DNA of 64,000 nucleotides from Lepturacanthus savala (Eukaryota > Chordata > Actinopteri > Scombriformes > Trichiuridae), in contig CM060484.1 of the NCBI GenBank assembly GCA_030544235.1, forward strand, positions 20,022,031 through 20,086,030, given 5' to 3'. Positions 11,599-23,712 of this stretch are shown here, piece by piece; the stretch's first letter is position 1; every line of letters starts with the position of its first letter. A model generated the notes under the pieces. The model ran no database searches, had not been told where the DNA came from, and saw only the letters and a program-made list of their open reading frames with translations. A program made the position numbers and the translations under genes.

Positions 11599-12418
11599 TG
11601 ACGCCTCACCTGCGACGCCTCCACTTCATCAAAAAATAAAAAATAAAATAAAAATAAAAAAAATAATAATAATTCCGCACCGAGGAAAAATACAACAAAC
11701 CAGGATTCTCGTTCAAGTCACATTTGCAGAATAAATACCTGGCGTTTTTTTTTTTCTCCCGTTAACGACCAATCAGAAAGAAGCGGAAGCCCGTCACCAG
11801 GCCTGCGGGCCGGTATCACGCATCCAGGGCTGGTTCTGGTTCTGTTTGAAGCTGTATCTTATTATTTCGCATGTGGCCACATGGCAGTTATTTATTTGTC
11901 TATTTAAATTAACTTATGTTCGGTATTTATTTATTTACTGTTGCAGGGCTTTCGGTGACATTTTTGCTTGGTGACTGAACACATTCTGTGGATATTTTCA
12001 GATACAAAAACTCTAGGTTACAAATACTTCTTTCTTTTTTTTCCACTCGACATGCAGAAACAACAAGGCACCTGGAGGTTTAAAAGAATGAGAGATTCAG
12101 CAGGAATCTGACAGGAATCAGGACAACATGGGAAAAGGACTTGACTGCATGTGCTGTCCAAAGGCAAAAAATAAAGAAATAAATAAGGGGAAACAGTATA
12201 AATTAAGACCTGGAAACTGACTTAACTATAATCTGTTATATAGGATGTTTTGTGTAGCGGAAACACTCTTGTTCCCATTTTGGTCAGTTTGTGATAACTT
12301 ATGTTTCCAAATTATGTCTAATGTGCTTATATGATCCAAAATATGACTTTCTTAAATGTTTGAACCGTTTTGTTTCATGGACATGTTTATATCAATTCAA
12401 TGTAAATGATCAAATAAA
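11599..12418 (+). other. otp: Probable OTP 3' UTR with alternative poly(A) signals
   Basis: A cluster of overlapping AATAAA hexamers starts at 11635, 37 bases after the stop codon, inside an A/T low-complexity run. A second well-formed AATAAA lies at 12413-12418 after AT-rich, ORF-free sequence. Either could end the transcript; the distal one gives the more usual UTR length. Confidence 0.45.
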
Positions 12419-12854
12419 AATCATTTTCAATTATGTCACATCATGAATCATATCCCCTCCTTTCTTGAAGCAGATAAAGGCTGACATTGACTTATTATAG
12501 AAGAAAAACATCCTTTGAGGCAATTATCTTTTAGATAATCCAATTTTAAAAAAATAGATTCAGAAGTACTAACTACTTAATCCTTCTTAAGGTTTTCACT
12601 GGACAGTGTCAAGATGTAAGAATAAAAAATATAAAGCTTCAATCAATCTAAACACTTCAATCTAAACTCCAATTAAAGATGCCTGATTTAAACCTCTTAT
12701 CCAAACACAGATTTTCTCATTTTTTAATTGCAGGTTTCAACCTCTGATTTTTCTGTTTAATCTGTGACATCATGTGTCAGACGTGTGTCAAGAAAAATGT
12801 CAAAAAAGGCAATTTTTAAGGCTATAAATGGCAACACGGATCATGCAGCATTAA

Positions 12855-13113
12855 AGGTGTAGTATGCAAGATTTCCCTAAAAAACAATATATAAACTCAT
12901 GTGTAATCTCTCTCAATCATCACTTATGACCCACTAGATGTGTGTTTCACCACCAAAACAATGAGACAAGTAGAACACACAGGCAGAGGGCAGCAGGGTC
13001 TCTGCACATAAACACACCACCTCACACTATGGGTCATAATAAGTGATGATGGAGTGGGGTTATTGCTTAATGACTTCATTGTTTTTTTTAGGGAAATATT
13101 GCATATTCTGTCT
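12855..13113. mobile_element. TTAA-flanked palindromic miniature element (piggyBac-like MITE)
   Basis: Flanked by TTAA at 12851-12854 and 13114-13117. The ends are inverted repeats sharing TATGCAA and ATTTCCCTAAAAAA. Inner arms are also inverted repeats (ATCATCACTTATGACCCA against its complement near 13022-13050), so most of the element could fold into a hairpin. It has no ORF. Confidence 0.65.
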
Positions 13114-15989
13114 TTAAACATGTAAAGTGAAGATTGATTGATTCTTTAACAACATCACTGCAGTCTAAAAGTTTCAGAGGTTTGTGGGTCAACTACTAAG
13201 GACTTCATGTTTTGTTCTATATTTGAAAACACAAGATCATTTTACTATCATTGTTCTTCAGGGGCACAAACACATTTTTATTTTGGCAACAGCACTGGTC
13301 GCTAAACAGAATCCTAAAATGTTCTTAACAAAATACTATAGAAAATAAAATGTTTGAATTTCAAGACATAAAGTGCACAGGTAAACAGTGTTGAATATCA
13401 CATTTAACTTTATACCTGCACTATTTCTACTAAAATATATATATTGGGTATTATATATAAATTCTTAGTTGTTAAAGATGAAACAATTTAACATTATACA
13501 AAGTTGTCAGAAATAACCTCAACTAAAAAAACAATAAACTGCTTCTTACATGTTAGTGCATAACTTTAATTTTTTAACATTTTAACTTCATGTTGGTTTA
13601 GTTTAGATTCTTACATTTAATTGCCTTGCATGAGTAAAAACAAAAAAAAAGATGCATTATGATGTAAAAACAAAAAAAAGACGTATTGTACCAGATTTAG
13701 CTGTTCTAACAGTATTTCTGTAATTTTACTTCAGTAAAGTCTCCATAATTCTTTCACTCCTGGGACAAGGGTCTTTAAAAACAAGCAATGTGACGACATT
13801 GTGTTGAAATAAGTAACAGTATATTATCTTTAAGATAAAAAAGATAAAATAATAATAATAATACCATATTCAAGTCAATGCCAGAGAAAACCTTGTGTGA
13901 CTTTCAGCCGGTTTAAAATTCTTTCAGGCTACTGTTGAATCAATCAGATGATTCTCTAAAGGCAGTGAAATAATGACGTACTGAATCCTGTGTTTGCAAA
14001 AGAGCTTAAATCACATTTCCACAGCTCATGTGTTGGTAATAAAACAATGACCGGCAGGATTTGTGCCCACATAACAACTGCAGGAGGCTTCAATCATCTC
14101 TGCAGAGCTATAAATGCACATATGCTGACATTCGTCTCATCGGTTTAGTCAATTCTCCTGCTGATGCAAAAACAAACAGCAGCGTAGATCAGCATCCTGA
14201 ATGTGGAGAAAAGCAGTGGTTGGACGTGTGGTTTATGTACTGTGGATGTGATTCAGGGAGGATGTCATGTCGGCTGTGGGCGGGACAAAAACATTATGAC
14301 CTGCACAGCTTCTTTGTTACTGTACCAGAGAATCTTTGATCTAATAGTCTATAAAACAAACAAACAAACAAACAAAAACAAGAAAACACCATTTTTTTCA
14401 ACTTTCAAAGTGACAGCCAACAATAATAAAATGTATAGTGTACATTTAATTAATGAATTAATATTGACTTACCATATACAGCATAAAGAACTAATTAAGA
14501 CGATCTAATTAATCAAGTGTCAGTCAGACCAGATTATACTGCGCCTTGTTAATCAGTTTTACACCACCCTCCTTTAGACAGTTGAAGATGTGCAACAACC
14601 ATGAGCTCCTCTTGTTCCTCTTTGAAGAACACTGTTGTTATTAATATATTATTATTATCATCACATTGTAGTAGAATCTCACATGTTAATTGGTCCATGA
14701 GTTAGCAGCAACATACTGTTTTGACACCTTGTGGTGGCCAGATTAAACCTTCAAAATGCAAAAAGAAGCTTCTTTGGTTTGTTATATGGTTATCGTCACC
14801 ATCCGTTTAAGAATAAAAGCTCCATCTGCTTTAAATAGTGCTTTTCACTATATATATTTATAGTCTGGGCTCTACTTGAATATCTTTGTGTGCCTTACTG
14901 TTAAAAACCTCCCTATTTATCTTATTTTGTCTCTATATGCAGCTCCTCAGTTCAGCCTCTGTCTGAAACAGCTGTTTTAGCGCCTGTCTCTTTAAGGCCA
15001 CACTCCTGATGAGCTCGCTCTGCTCTGATTGGACAGTGTGACTTCCTGTCAGTCCCGGTCTGTTTTATGTAGCTTCAGCGCAGCATCTGTCAAAAATAAA
15101 CTATTTTTAGTGTCTGCGGTGCTTCTGGTGGAATCACAAGCGTCGACTATATCAGCCACAATCAGCTGCTCTGTCAGGCTGTAACTTTGAGTTTTCTTGA
15201 GTTAAGCCCGTTAAGATAAGTCTGATTTGTTTGTTTTCACCTTTTTGCAGAAACTTACTCTTGGTTGCACTGATCAGAATCAATCATCTTCTTATCCTTG
15301 AGACTTTATGGTAAATCTTCCTCAGATGATTTCACAATAAAACGGCAAATATCTTTAAAACGTGTTGTAGAAATATGTTTTGTTTTTCTCATTTCCAAGC
15401 CTGTCGATCGTCATGTGCCAACTGAGATATCCTGTGACCTTTCAAGGGGTCCTAACCTTTAGTTTGAAACCATTGCTCTTGTTGTGAAAATACATTTTGT
15501 TCATTAGCAAGACATTTCAGTTTTATTTTGAAAATGCTCTGATACCTCCTCTCGTGCTCCAGCTGCAGTGTGTAGGCTTTAATGATGTCTGCATATATAA
15601 TATCACAGACCAAGTAGCGATCGGGGGGAGGGGCGTGACGCGTGGGGATGAAGATTTTTGTAGTCTAGCGACAGATGTGAAATAATATTACATAAATGTA
15701 ATAATTTGTTTCACTATCACCCAGGTTAATTAGTTTGTGGAAATGGGTAACCTATTTCTCATTGGGTAATTTGTCACACACTGACGAGGTAGCCAATCAG
15801 TGACCCTGCTGTTGGTGGGATCATTTCTCCCAGAATGCTGTGCAGCGAATGTGTGGCAGAAAATGTGAGCGCCAGCCAATGTTTACCTCCTATTTATTCC
15901 ACACAAATAAATGAAATCAGTCAATAAACCATCCAAGGGTGAATATGGCTCTCTCTATCCTGGATTATGAATGAGAGCTCATTAATTTT

Positions 15990-16110
15990 CCTCTGTGTGA
16001 GTTTGTGTGTGTGTGTGTGTGTGTGTGTGAGATGGAGAATGTGTGTTTGTATGCATGGATAGTTGCACATGAACGTGTGTTTGTGTGTGTGCATATGTGA
16101 TTGTTATGTT
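15990..16110. repeat. (TG)n-rich stretch
   Basis: An interrupted TG repeat, with a pure run around 16008-16029. Confidence 0.85.
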
Positions 16111-16239
16111 GGCGAAGGGGAGATATGATGTGAATTCATATTTATGAATAATATGCTGAACTGTATTAGAAATTAAAACAATTTGTTTACATGTTTTGTG
16201 ATGATCTTACTAAAATAACAATTGAAGCAATGTAGTCTG

Positions 16240-16312
16240 TTTCTTCAGCCTAGCATAAAGACTGGAAACAGGGGGGAACGATAACCTGGATCGGTCCAAA
16301 AGCAACAAAATG
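16240..16312. repeat. Fragment of a common percomorph palindromic repeat
   Basis: The words CTAGCATAAAGACTGGAAAC followed by AGGGGGGAACG are the hallmark of an abundant fish repeat that I recognise from other genomes. Only a fragment is present. Other parts of the same family seem to occur at 45116-45252 and 63700-63980. Confidence 0.45.
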
Positions 16313-16451
16313 TGCAAGAATAAAGTCCAATAATTATCTTATCATACTACTCATTTGTATTATCTGTAGAAAAATATTGATCTCTTCAAATCTTGCACAT
16401 TGCTGATGTGTTGTTCGGTCAGGAATGTGTCTTTTTATCCTGCAACTCAGG

Positions 16452-16538
<87 letters not shown>

Positions 16539-16563
16539 TAGATAGATAGATAGATAGATAGAT
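16452..16563. repeat. (TA)n then (GATA)n microsatellite
   Basis: About 84 bases of TA followed by about seven GATA units. Confidence 0.95.
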
Positions 16564-16829
16564 GGTTCCTCAGCTTTCAGGATTTCTATATATATTTATA
16601 TATTTGAATAATGTCATTTTAGTCATTATGCTCTGAAATAGCAGTGGAAGAAGCTATTTAAAAATTGTCAGAAGTCTCCAATACTTTCAACACCTGGACT
16701 TAACCTGTTCTCTAAAGTTTATGTTTCCAACATCAACTGATGAATGAATCAGTTTGGGCCACTGATCCCAGAAAATGAGGTTACCTACCTATAGAGGTAC
16801 AATACATTGGAGCCTTTACATCCTCGTTC

Positions 16830-17095
16830 TGAGTTAAAATTCATGAGAAGTTTAATTTTATTTGAGAGCATCCCAGTGATTGTTATTCCAGATGGCGGTA
16901 AGAAAATTCAATTTGAAGGTTTTATTAATTTTCGTTAAACTTGGAGAGGTTGGCTGGCGCTGTCTTTGCTCCTCTCTGACGAGGCTGACTGACACCTCGC
17001 TGCTCCCTCCATTTGTCTTTGTTTGAAAAGGTCTTAATTGTATTACATGCAAATGAAGAGATTTGATTTTTGCCCATTATCTATTCATAAGAGAA
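16830..17095. promoter_or_regulatory. Candidate conserved non-coding element with octamer site
   Basis: A non-repetitive stretch with a perfect POU octamer ATGCAAAT at 17047-17054 and several TAAT cores, lying about 5 kb downstream of OTP. POU and homeodomain sites are typical of hypothalamic and neural enhancers. Inferred; no alignment was available. Confidence 0.3.
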
Positions 17096-17520
17096 AATGA
17101 ACAGAACATTAGTGGATCACTGAATGAGGGAGAGAGGAGAGATGGAGAGAGAGGAGAGAGACAGACAGTGATGATCATACAGAAGAGAAGAGAAGCTTTA
17201 AATCACAGCTCTGTAATGTCTCTTAACTTTTAGGATTTGACAAAAACACTACTTTCATCCTCGTGTCTAAACTGTGTCAGTGTCAGTGTGTGAACATTAA
17301 ACTGTAGGTCAATGCTGATAATTAACCCATGATGACTGAAACACAGCAATTACACTCAAACTCATGTGAGAAATCAAAGTGACAGAAGCTCTCATAAATC
17401 CTCCCTGGTTCAGACCATCATCCTCTGTATTAGGAACCATATTCATTCTACTCAGATCATTTATTTTATGTTAGTCTTGATGAAGGGCTGCTCCATGCAA
17501 ATAAAAAATAACAAAAAGTA

Positions 17521-17655
17521 CAGGTGCATCTCAAATAATCAGAAAAGTTCAATATTTTTCCAGTAAATACATACAGTAAAACTCATATAAAATAAAGGCT
17601 CTAAATATGTCACTTGAATATTGATCTTTTTCATGATATTCCAATTATTTGATAT
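17521..17655. mobile_element. Degenerate Tc1/mariner-type fragment (CAGGTGCATCTCAA end)
   Basis: Begins after a TA with CAGGTGCATCTCAAATAATC, an end typical of a Tc1-like family in fish. The other end is eroded and no ORF remains. A much smaller TA-flanked element with similar ends lies at 34768-34825. Confidence 0.4.
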
Positions 17656-17714
17656 GGACGTGTGTATGTGAAGTTGTTCTGCAGACCTGTCCATTTAGAG
17701 GTTGTTCACTTGCA

Positions 17715-17805
17715 ATTATATATATATATATAATATATATATATATATATTATATTTTAATTATATATATATATATATTTTAATTATTATTATTATTATT
17801 TCGTT
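17715..17805. repeat. (AT)n/(TTA)n microsatellite
   Basis: Broken runs of TA, then TTA. Confidence 0.9.
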
Positions 17806-18160
17806 ATTGTAGGCGGGGCTTATTGTCTTTTTGTGTTGATTGGATGCTGAATTAATTGATCATAATCACCGACACTTGCGCTGACGTAGTGATGTAGTTC
17901 GGTTATTTCCGGTCCAGGGTCGGAAGGTTTGATGTTGTTTTGAGCCTGGTTCGCTACAAGAAGTTACCAAGGAGAATACGGATAAAAATACGTTTACCTC
18001 CAAAGTTGGTTTGTCTTTTATTGTTGACTATATTCAAAATGTTCTCGTGCACCGCGCTCTACGTCAAAACTTTTGCGCGTGCGCGTTCAGGTCGCTGCTG
18101 CTACGCGTTCAGGTCGCATTCAGGTCGCTGCTGCTACGTAGCTAACTTATCCAAAGGTTG
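17800..18160. other. CpG-rich block of unknown nature
   Basis: CpG density is well above that of the flanks, with a local duplication: TTCAGGTCGCTGCTGCTACG occurs twice, near 18087 and 18118, with a partial copy between. No conserved ORF is recognised. It could be an unmethylated promoter-like island or the remnant of a long terminal repeat; the sequence alone does not decide. Confidence 0.35.
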
Positions 18161-18209
18161 ACAGGTCTGTTTTCTCGAAAGATGCAATGGTTAGTCGATT
18201 AGCTGTTTA

Positions 18210-18475
18210 AATAATAAAATACAGTTAGAGTCATTGAGTTGTTTTATAAAGAAAATCAACAATTCTCTGATTCCAGCTTCTTGAAGAGTGAATATTTTCT
18301 GTTTTTTTAGCCTTTGGCAGTCAATTGAATGTGTTGTGAAATGTAGGTCAGATGCATCCTGAGCTTTGGGAAACAATGACAGATATTTTCCTCATTTTAT
18401 GATATTTTATGGACCAAATGATAATAATGATGTCAGCTGAATCTATAGTGAAAATAACAGTTAGTTGAAGCCCTA
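18210..18475. repeat. Dispersed teleost repeat, reverse relative of the 2335 fragment
   Basis: Contains CTGATTCCAGCTTCTTGAAG and, at the right end, AACAGTTAGTTGAAGCCCTA, the end motif of a known dispersed fish repeat. It is diverged and non-coding. Confidence 0.5.
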
Positions 18476-18597
18476 GATTTGTCCCAATAGTTCAAACCAA
18501 ACCAGAAAGTTTATTTTAAGACTTTCTAAAGAAGGCACAACCAATAACAATACTTGGTGTTTTTGCTTAAAGATGATTTAAATAATGTTTCATTTAA

Positions 18598-18853
18598 AGA
18601 TATAGTGTGTAGTTTCTGGCAGCATCTAGTGGTGAAGTTGCAGTTTACAACTGAGTACCTGAGTACACCAGGTATATATAAGAACCTATGGTGGCCATGA
18701 AAAAGTGAGAAAAAAGTCCTAATCAAAGATGATGAAAACACATTTCTTATTTTAATTTAATTATATACAAACGAAAACATAGTCATGGATATTATATTCC
18801 ATGTATGAGAAGTCTGTTCTTTTAGATGCTGCTAAATTTTACACACTGAACCT
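18598..18853 (+). mobile_element. TTAA-flanked MITE, family B copy 1
   Basis: TTAA lies at both ends (18594-18597, 18854-18857). Terminal sequences AGATATAGTGTGTAG and, reversed, AGGTTCAGTGTGTAAA are inverted repeats. The internal GCATCTAGTGGTGAAGTTGC and CCTATGGTGGCCATGAAA are shared with the copy at 21592-21936, which is inverted. It has no ORF. Confidence 0.65.
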
Positions 18854-20189
18854 TTAATTTAAAATTCTAAGGATGACAGAAACAATGGGAGTTTATAAGA
18901 GAGAGGGAAGACAAGTGGTTTAATTTAGAGAATTCAGCAGATGCCTTTTTCTATAAATATCTGTATCTCAGGATAACCAACAGACATGGATACAGTTTTT
19001 CCTCGAGCCTGATTCTGTTCATGTCAATCATATTTGTGTGGAGGCAGAAATCTCAGAGACATCTGACAAGTTTTGGCAATTATAAGAAAATCTACTATAT
19101 ACCCACTTTTTATGTCAGTATCCAGTCAGAATAATGAATAAATGAATATTCAGTATTCATATAAGACATTTTCCAGTTTGTTTCTGTACCTGTGTCCTGA
19201 CCTGTGTCCAAACATGACTGTTTTACAGTCATTTTGATATTAGACGTGTGAACAAATCCACGAAATCACTATTGTCACAATAAACATCAGCTGTGATATG
19301 CTACTTCCTAGAAAGCTTATTAAAAGACACAGATCCACATATAATCATGATGTGGTAACTCAGTTATAAATAAGTGACTGCTGTTATTAACCTTATAAAG
19401 AATACTTGTATGAGTGGAGTTGGTACTAAACGAAATGTAATGGTTGGGTCCAGAAGTCTTAGCCTCTGCCCGGGGACACCATTGATTTATTGATTTGTTT
19501 ATTTAAGTGTCCGACACATTTTGTGGTGCCCGGCTTACAGAAAAATAACCACAACAGCCACATGACAAACCATCACCTACAGCTCCACAAACTCAAAAAC
19601 ACTAATTTAAAAATATTCACTTTATAGGACAGAAACGTTCTATTATAATGGATAAAGTTTTGTCTGTTGCATTTTCTGTAAATCTCATTAAAACAAACAT
19701 CTCCAGATTAAAAGGCCAACTCAACATATTGACTTTCAGACAACCAAAACAAGTTAGGAAAAGTTTAGCTCTATTATTTTCAAACAAGAACATAATGCTT
19801 ACATTAAAATCAGCTTTTAGCCACATGTGGGTGTATTGTTCCTGTTAAATAAGTTTGAACCCGCAACTGAACTGAAAAATATCACAGCATCATGAGAACA
19901 TTTGAATAATTATGATAACGTCTTAAACAAAACACATTTGTGTTTTGTTTAAACGTGTACATACAATAAAGATTCTATCAATTAAAGATTGTTTTAAAGT
20001 TGCTTTTTAATTTTTAATATCACCTGCTGCTACTTTTAGTGTGTTTTAATTGTTTCCTTCTGTGTAAAGCATCATTGAGTAGCTCTATGAATACATTGTT
20101 GCATATTTTACACTTTTCCTGGGTTTTATGTGAAGTTGTGGTGTCGCTAAAAAGATATTTTAAGAACCAAAAATCCTTTCAGTATAGTT

Positions 20190-20640
20190 TGCAGCTTTAG
20201 AAATAACTGAGCTTTTGTGTCTCTCATTAATATCAATGTATTAATGTCTCTCCTCTGATTGGCTGATTTCAGTGAATGGGGCGGTGATTGTATAATTTTG
20301 ACATCACAACTTCAGAGATGTTTTTAAAGCTCAGTTTCTGAATACAGGCTGTGATTGAGCTTTTCTGTTCACTATAATACAATATAATAAAATACTTTCT
20401 TATATTGGGGCGACATGGTGGCGGTGTGAGTGAATGGTGTGTGTGCCCCACGATTGGCTGGCGACCATCTGGGGTGTATCCCTGCCTCTCGCCGTAACGT
20501 GCTGGGATAGGCTCCAGCAGACCCCTGCGACCCTAATGAGGAATAAGCAAGTATAGAAAATGACTGACTGACTGACTGACTGACTTTCTTATATTCAAAA
20601 AGCAATTAAAACCTCACTTTCTACAATATGGGACCTTTTA
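20190..20640. repeat. Diverged repeat split by a SINE insertion
   Basis: Sequence around 20255-20345 (GACATCACAACTTC, then TTTCTGAATACAGGCTGTG) resembles 58690-58790 (GACATCATGAAGTC, then TTTGTGAATCCAGATGTG). The SINE at 20407-20582 interrupts this copy. The family could not be named. Confidence 0.35.
20407..20582 (+). mobile_element. SINE-like element, copy A, with perfect target-site duplication
   Basis: Starts GGGGCGACATGGTGGC and ends in a (TGAC)n tail. A 13-bp direct repeat ACTTTCTTATATT flanks it at 20394-20406 and 20583-20595, direct evidence of retrotransposition. Compared with the copy at 44611-44910 it lacks an internal segment. Other copies: 22107-22190, 56246-56471, 57444-57511. 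Confidence 0.75.
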
Positions 20641-21591
20641 AATGAATAGAACGACAGTTTGAACCAGCAACAGCTTTGACAACTGAACTGGAAACAATTT
20701 TCATAAATTTACTTGAGAGGAATTGGACAATTACACAATCACTTCTTTTATAAATACATTTTTACTTTGTTGAGTATCTTATAAAGCTCCCATAAAAAAA
20801 GAATTATTAGCTTATAAACAGATGAATAATAGTAAATGATTGGTAATTCCTGTCAGGTGCAGGAAGATAATGGCTCCATTCTTACTTTTTACTTTCACCA
20901 CCAATGCTCTGATTGGCTTGATTTATTTTTCAATCCAGTGGAACTTTTTCTTCTGAGGTTTCACAGAAATGTAGCATCATTGCTGTGTCATGTAAAATGT
21001 GGTATAAATGTATATACCATTTAGGTATAAATGTGTTAATAATTGACAAGACAACAATCTGAAAGCTAATTATCCATTGGGGGTATTGATAGTCTATAGC
21101 TTCTTGATTTTGCTCCCAAATTGCACTAGATTGCTGCATTTAAATTTGCTATTTAAAAAGTTTTCTAACCCTAATCCCTAGAAGTGTGTGTTCCTTGCCT
21201 TAAACTGAAATGACACTGCAGCAATGAAATGAAGTGTTCTCTCTCTTCTCCAGCGTTGGAGAAAACCCGTTATTGAACACTGTTGTCGACCATTGTTAAA
21301 TTACAGCTTAATTCCTTTTCCATCATCATAACCATTTGTTTTCCTTACAGGGCGGAGATGGGGGGTGGGCTTGGAAGGAACAGGCTCTGACTGTTTAGAG
21401 GGGTGAGTGTTTTTGTGGCTGTCGCATCATGACTTCATCTCTTAGCTGATTCCTGCCATTGGTCATACTGACACATCACCTGCTCCACAACCACTTATTG
21501 TTTTTTTCCCCTTTTCTTCACAGATGAAGCCTATATCTTTATCTAATTTCTCTTTTTCATCGTCACTCTCATCCTTCTTATATTAATTTAA

Positions 21592-21936
21592 TGGTCCAGT
21601 GTGAAAGGTTTAGCAGAATCTAGTGAACTAGTGAACAGACTTGGAAATGGAATATAATGAGTATGTTTTAATGAGTATATAATTCAATCAAAATAGGAAA
21701 TGTGTTTTTATTACCTTACATTGGAATGTTTTTATCTACATGAGGAACAGGTCTTCCTTCTTGGACATGTTGCACTGCCATGTTTCTACAGTAGCCCAGA
21801 AGGACCAACCAAACAATGGCTCTAGAGACAGACTTTCATGATTTTGTTTTTTGTGGCCACCATAGTTTCTTGTACTCAGTTATTTGCAATCTGCAAATTC
21901 ACCACTAGATGCCACCAGAAAATACAACCTTTTACT
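21592..21936 (-). mobile_element. TTAA-flanked MITE, family B copy 2
   Basis: TTAA at 21588-21591 and 21937-21940. It contains the reverse complement of the 18598-18853 core (CACCACTAGATGCCACC and GTGGCCACCATAG). This copy is longer. It has no ORF. Confidence 0.65.
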
Positions 21937-22106
21937 TTAAGTAACTCAGTTGTTCTTTGTCTTTTGTGGTAATTTGCTAATGGTAGCTTGCAAGCTGTAA
22001 CAATTAATCAACATAAATTTACTCGCCAACAATTTGAGGATTGCTAAATCAATTTGAGTCATTTCTTTTAAAGAAATAATGTTCAAATTCTCAGAATTTC
22101 TCTCGT

Positions 22107-22190
22107 CTGAGGTGGGCTGGGATTGACTCCAGCAGACCCCTATGACTCTAGTGAGGAATATGCAGGTATAGATAATGAGTGACTGACCTT
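22107..22190 (+). mobile_element. SINE-like element, copy B (3' fragment)
   Basis: Keeps GGCTGGGATTGACTCCAGCA, then GAGGAATATGCAGGTATAGA and a short TGAC tail; matches the 3' end of copy A. Confidence 0.65.
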
Positions 22191-22439
22191 TCATATAGGA
22201 ATGCAGCTTTGACCAAACAATGAAAATGATGGTAAGCTGCATGTTAACCTGCTCATGTAGCATTACCATAGCCTGTTATAGCTTCTTTATTTGGATTTTA
22301 TTTACACTAAAAACACTTGTCTGGAGTCTACATATTTTTTCAAATATCTGAGAGATTAAGTTAAACAAACAGAGCCTCGCCCTCTTCACATCTAACAAAA
22401 ACCCATTCACTCCACCTCATCCAAACCCATTCCCTAACC

Positions 22440-22610
22440 CTCCTCCTTTCTCTAGCTGCCCTTGAGCTTTTCTATTACCGCATGGAAAGCACCTCGCAGC
22501 CCCTGACAAGCGCGGCGGATCGACACTAAATCAGAAATCAGTGCCAGCCGCAGATCTGAGCCACCATGAAGGTCACAGGCCCTACACTGCGTGTCGTCTC
22601 AATCTGGGGG
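22440..22610. promoter_or_regulatory. Candidate conserved non-coding element
   Basis: A GC-balanced non-repetitive block (TATTACCGCATGGAAAGC, AAATCAGAAATCAGTGCC) in AT-rich intergenic DNA, not explained by an ORF or known repeat. Low confidence. Confidence 0.22.
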
Positions 22611-23324
22611 AGCAGCAGTAGACACAGCCAGGGTGATGTGTGACTGTGTGTCTGTATGTGTATCTGTGTGTTAACAGCAGACACACAGCGAGCGATCGCA
22701 TGTAGAGTGAAGGAAGGAGATGTGGAGGGAGAGTGTGTTCATGCACAATTTGTGAATACGAACAGAGGGAAATATAAGAGGGAAGCAAAAAGGGAATAAA
22801 GAAAAACTGTAGTCACAGGAAGTTCAAATCATACAAGAGAAACAAAAAAATAATTTTACTCATAATCTGAATATTATGATTACTAAGAGGATACAATTGG
22901 CAAACCAAAAACTATGTGGTTTTCCTGGCAAATGGAGGTTTGATTCTCCTCTGATCTCATGGGATTGTTACATACTGCCATCTAGTTGTAAGATGGAGAA
23001 TGACATCTTAATACAGGAGGAACAGAGCTCTGCAGACACTCAAATGTGTTCTGGAAAGAAAGTAAGTACATTTACTCAAGTACTGGTACTTAATTATAAT
23101 TATAAAGAACTATTTATATTTGAAAATGAACATAGGGAAAATAATATGGCTATGTAAAAGTGATGACAAACTAATAGTAACAAAATCTAATATCATATTA
23201 CTACTCTGATTTGATTAATAATATGTGTCCAGTTTTTCCACATAAAAGTAAATAATTTCTCATCATTAAAACAAAAATCTAGAAATCTACTTGTCATCAT
23301 TGGTAGTAGAAGCATTCAAATTCT

Positions 23325-23712
23325 TAGCAAGTAAAAGTACCAATGCAGCAGTGTAAAAATACTCCATTATAAGTACAGGTCTTGCATGAGTCAAAGGACA
23401 TGAATATTATTATGCATTCAGATTTGAACTTTTCTTCAGTGGTGCCACCCTGATTTTTTTCTTCTTTTCCTGGTTCAGATTCACTCAAACTCTTTAAAAT
23501 CATCAGAGCTTTTCTTTGACTCTTCACTGACTACACTATGCATGTTAAGTATAAATTAAAGTGATATTCCTTATATTTTCATTACATAAAACCCCTGTTT
23601 TCACCTTTATTGCCAATGTAATGTATTGTAAGATGTACTCGGATCCTTTACCCAAGTAAAAGTACCAATACAACAATTTGAAAATTCTTCATTGTAAGGT
23701 AAAGTCCCGCAT
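23325..23712. repeat. Two diverged copies of an AAGTAAAAGTACC repeat
   Basis: AGTAAAAGTACCAATGCAGC near 23331 and AGTAAAAGTACCAATACAAC near 23656 start two related stretches of about 60 bases. This motif is common in fish repeats, probably from a DNA transposon. Confidence 0.5.
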
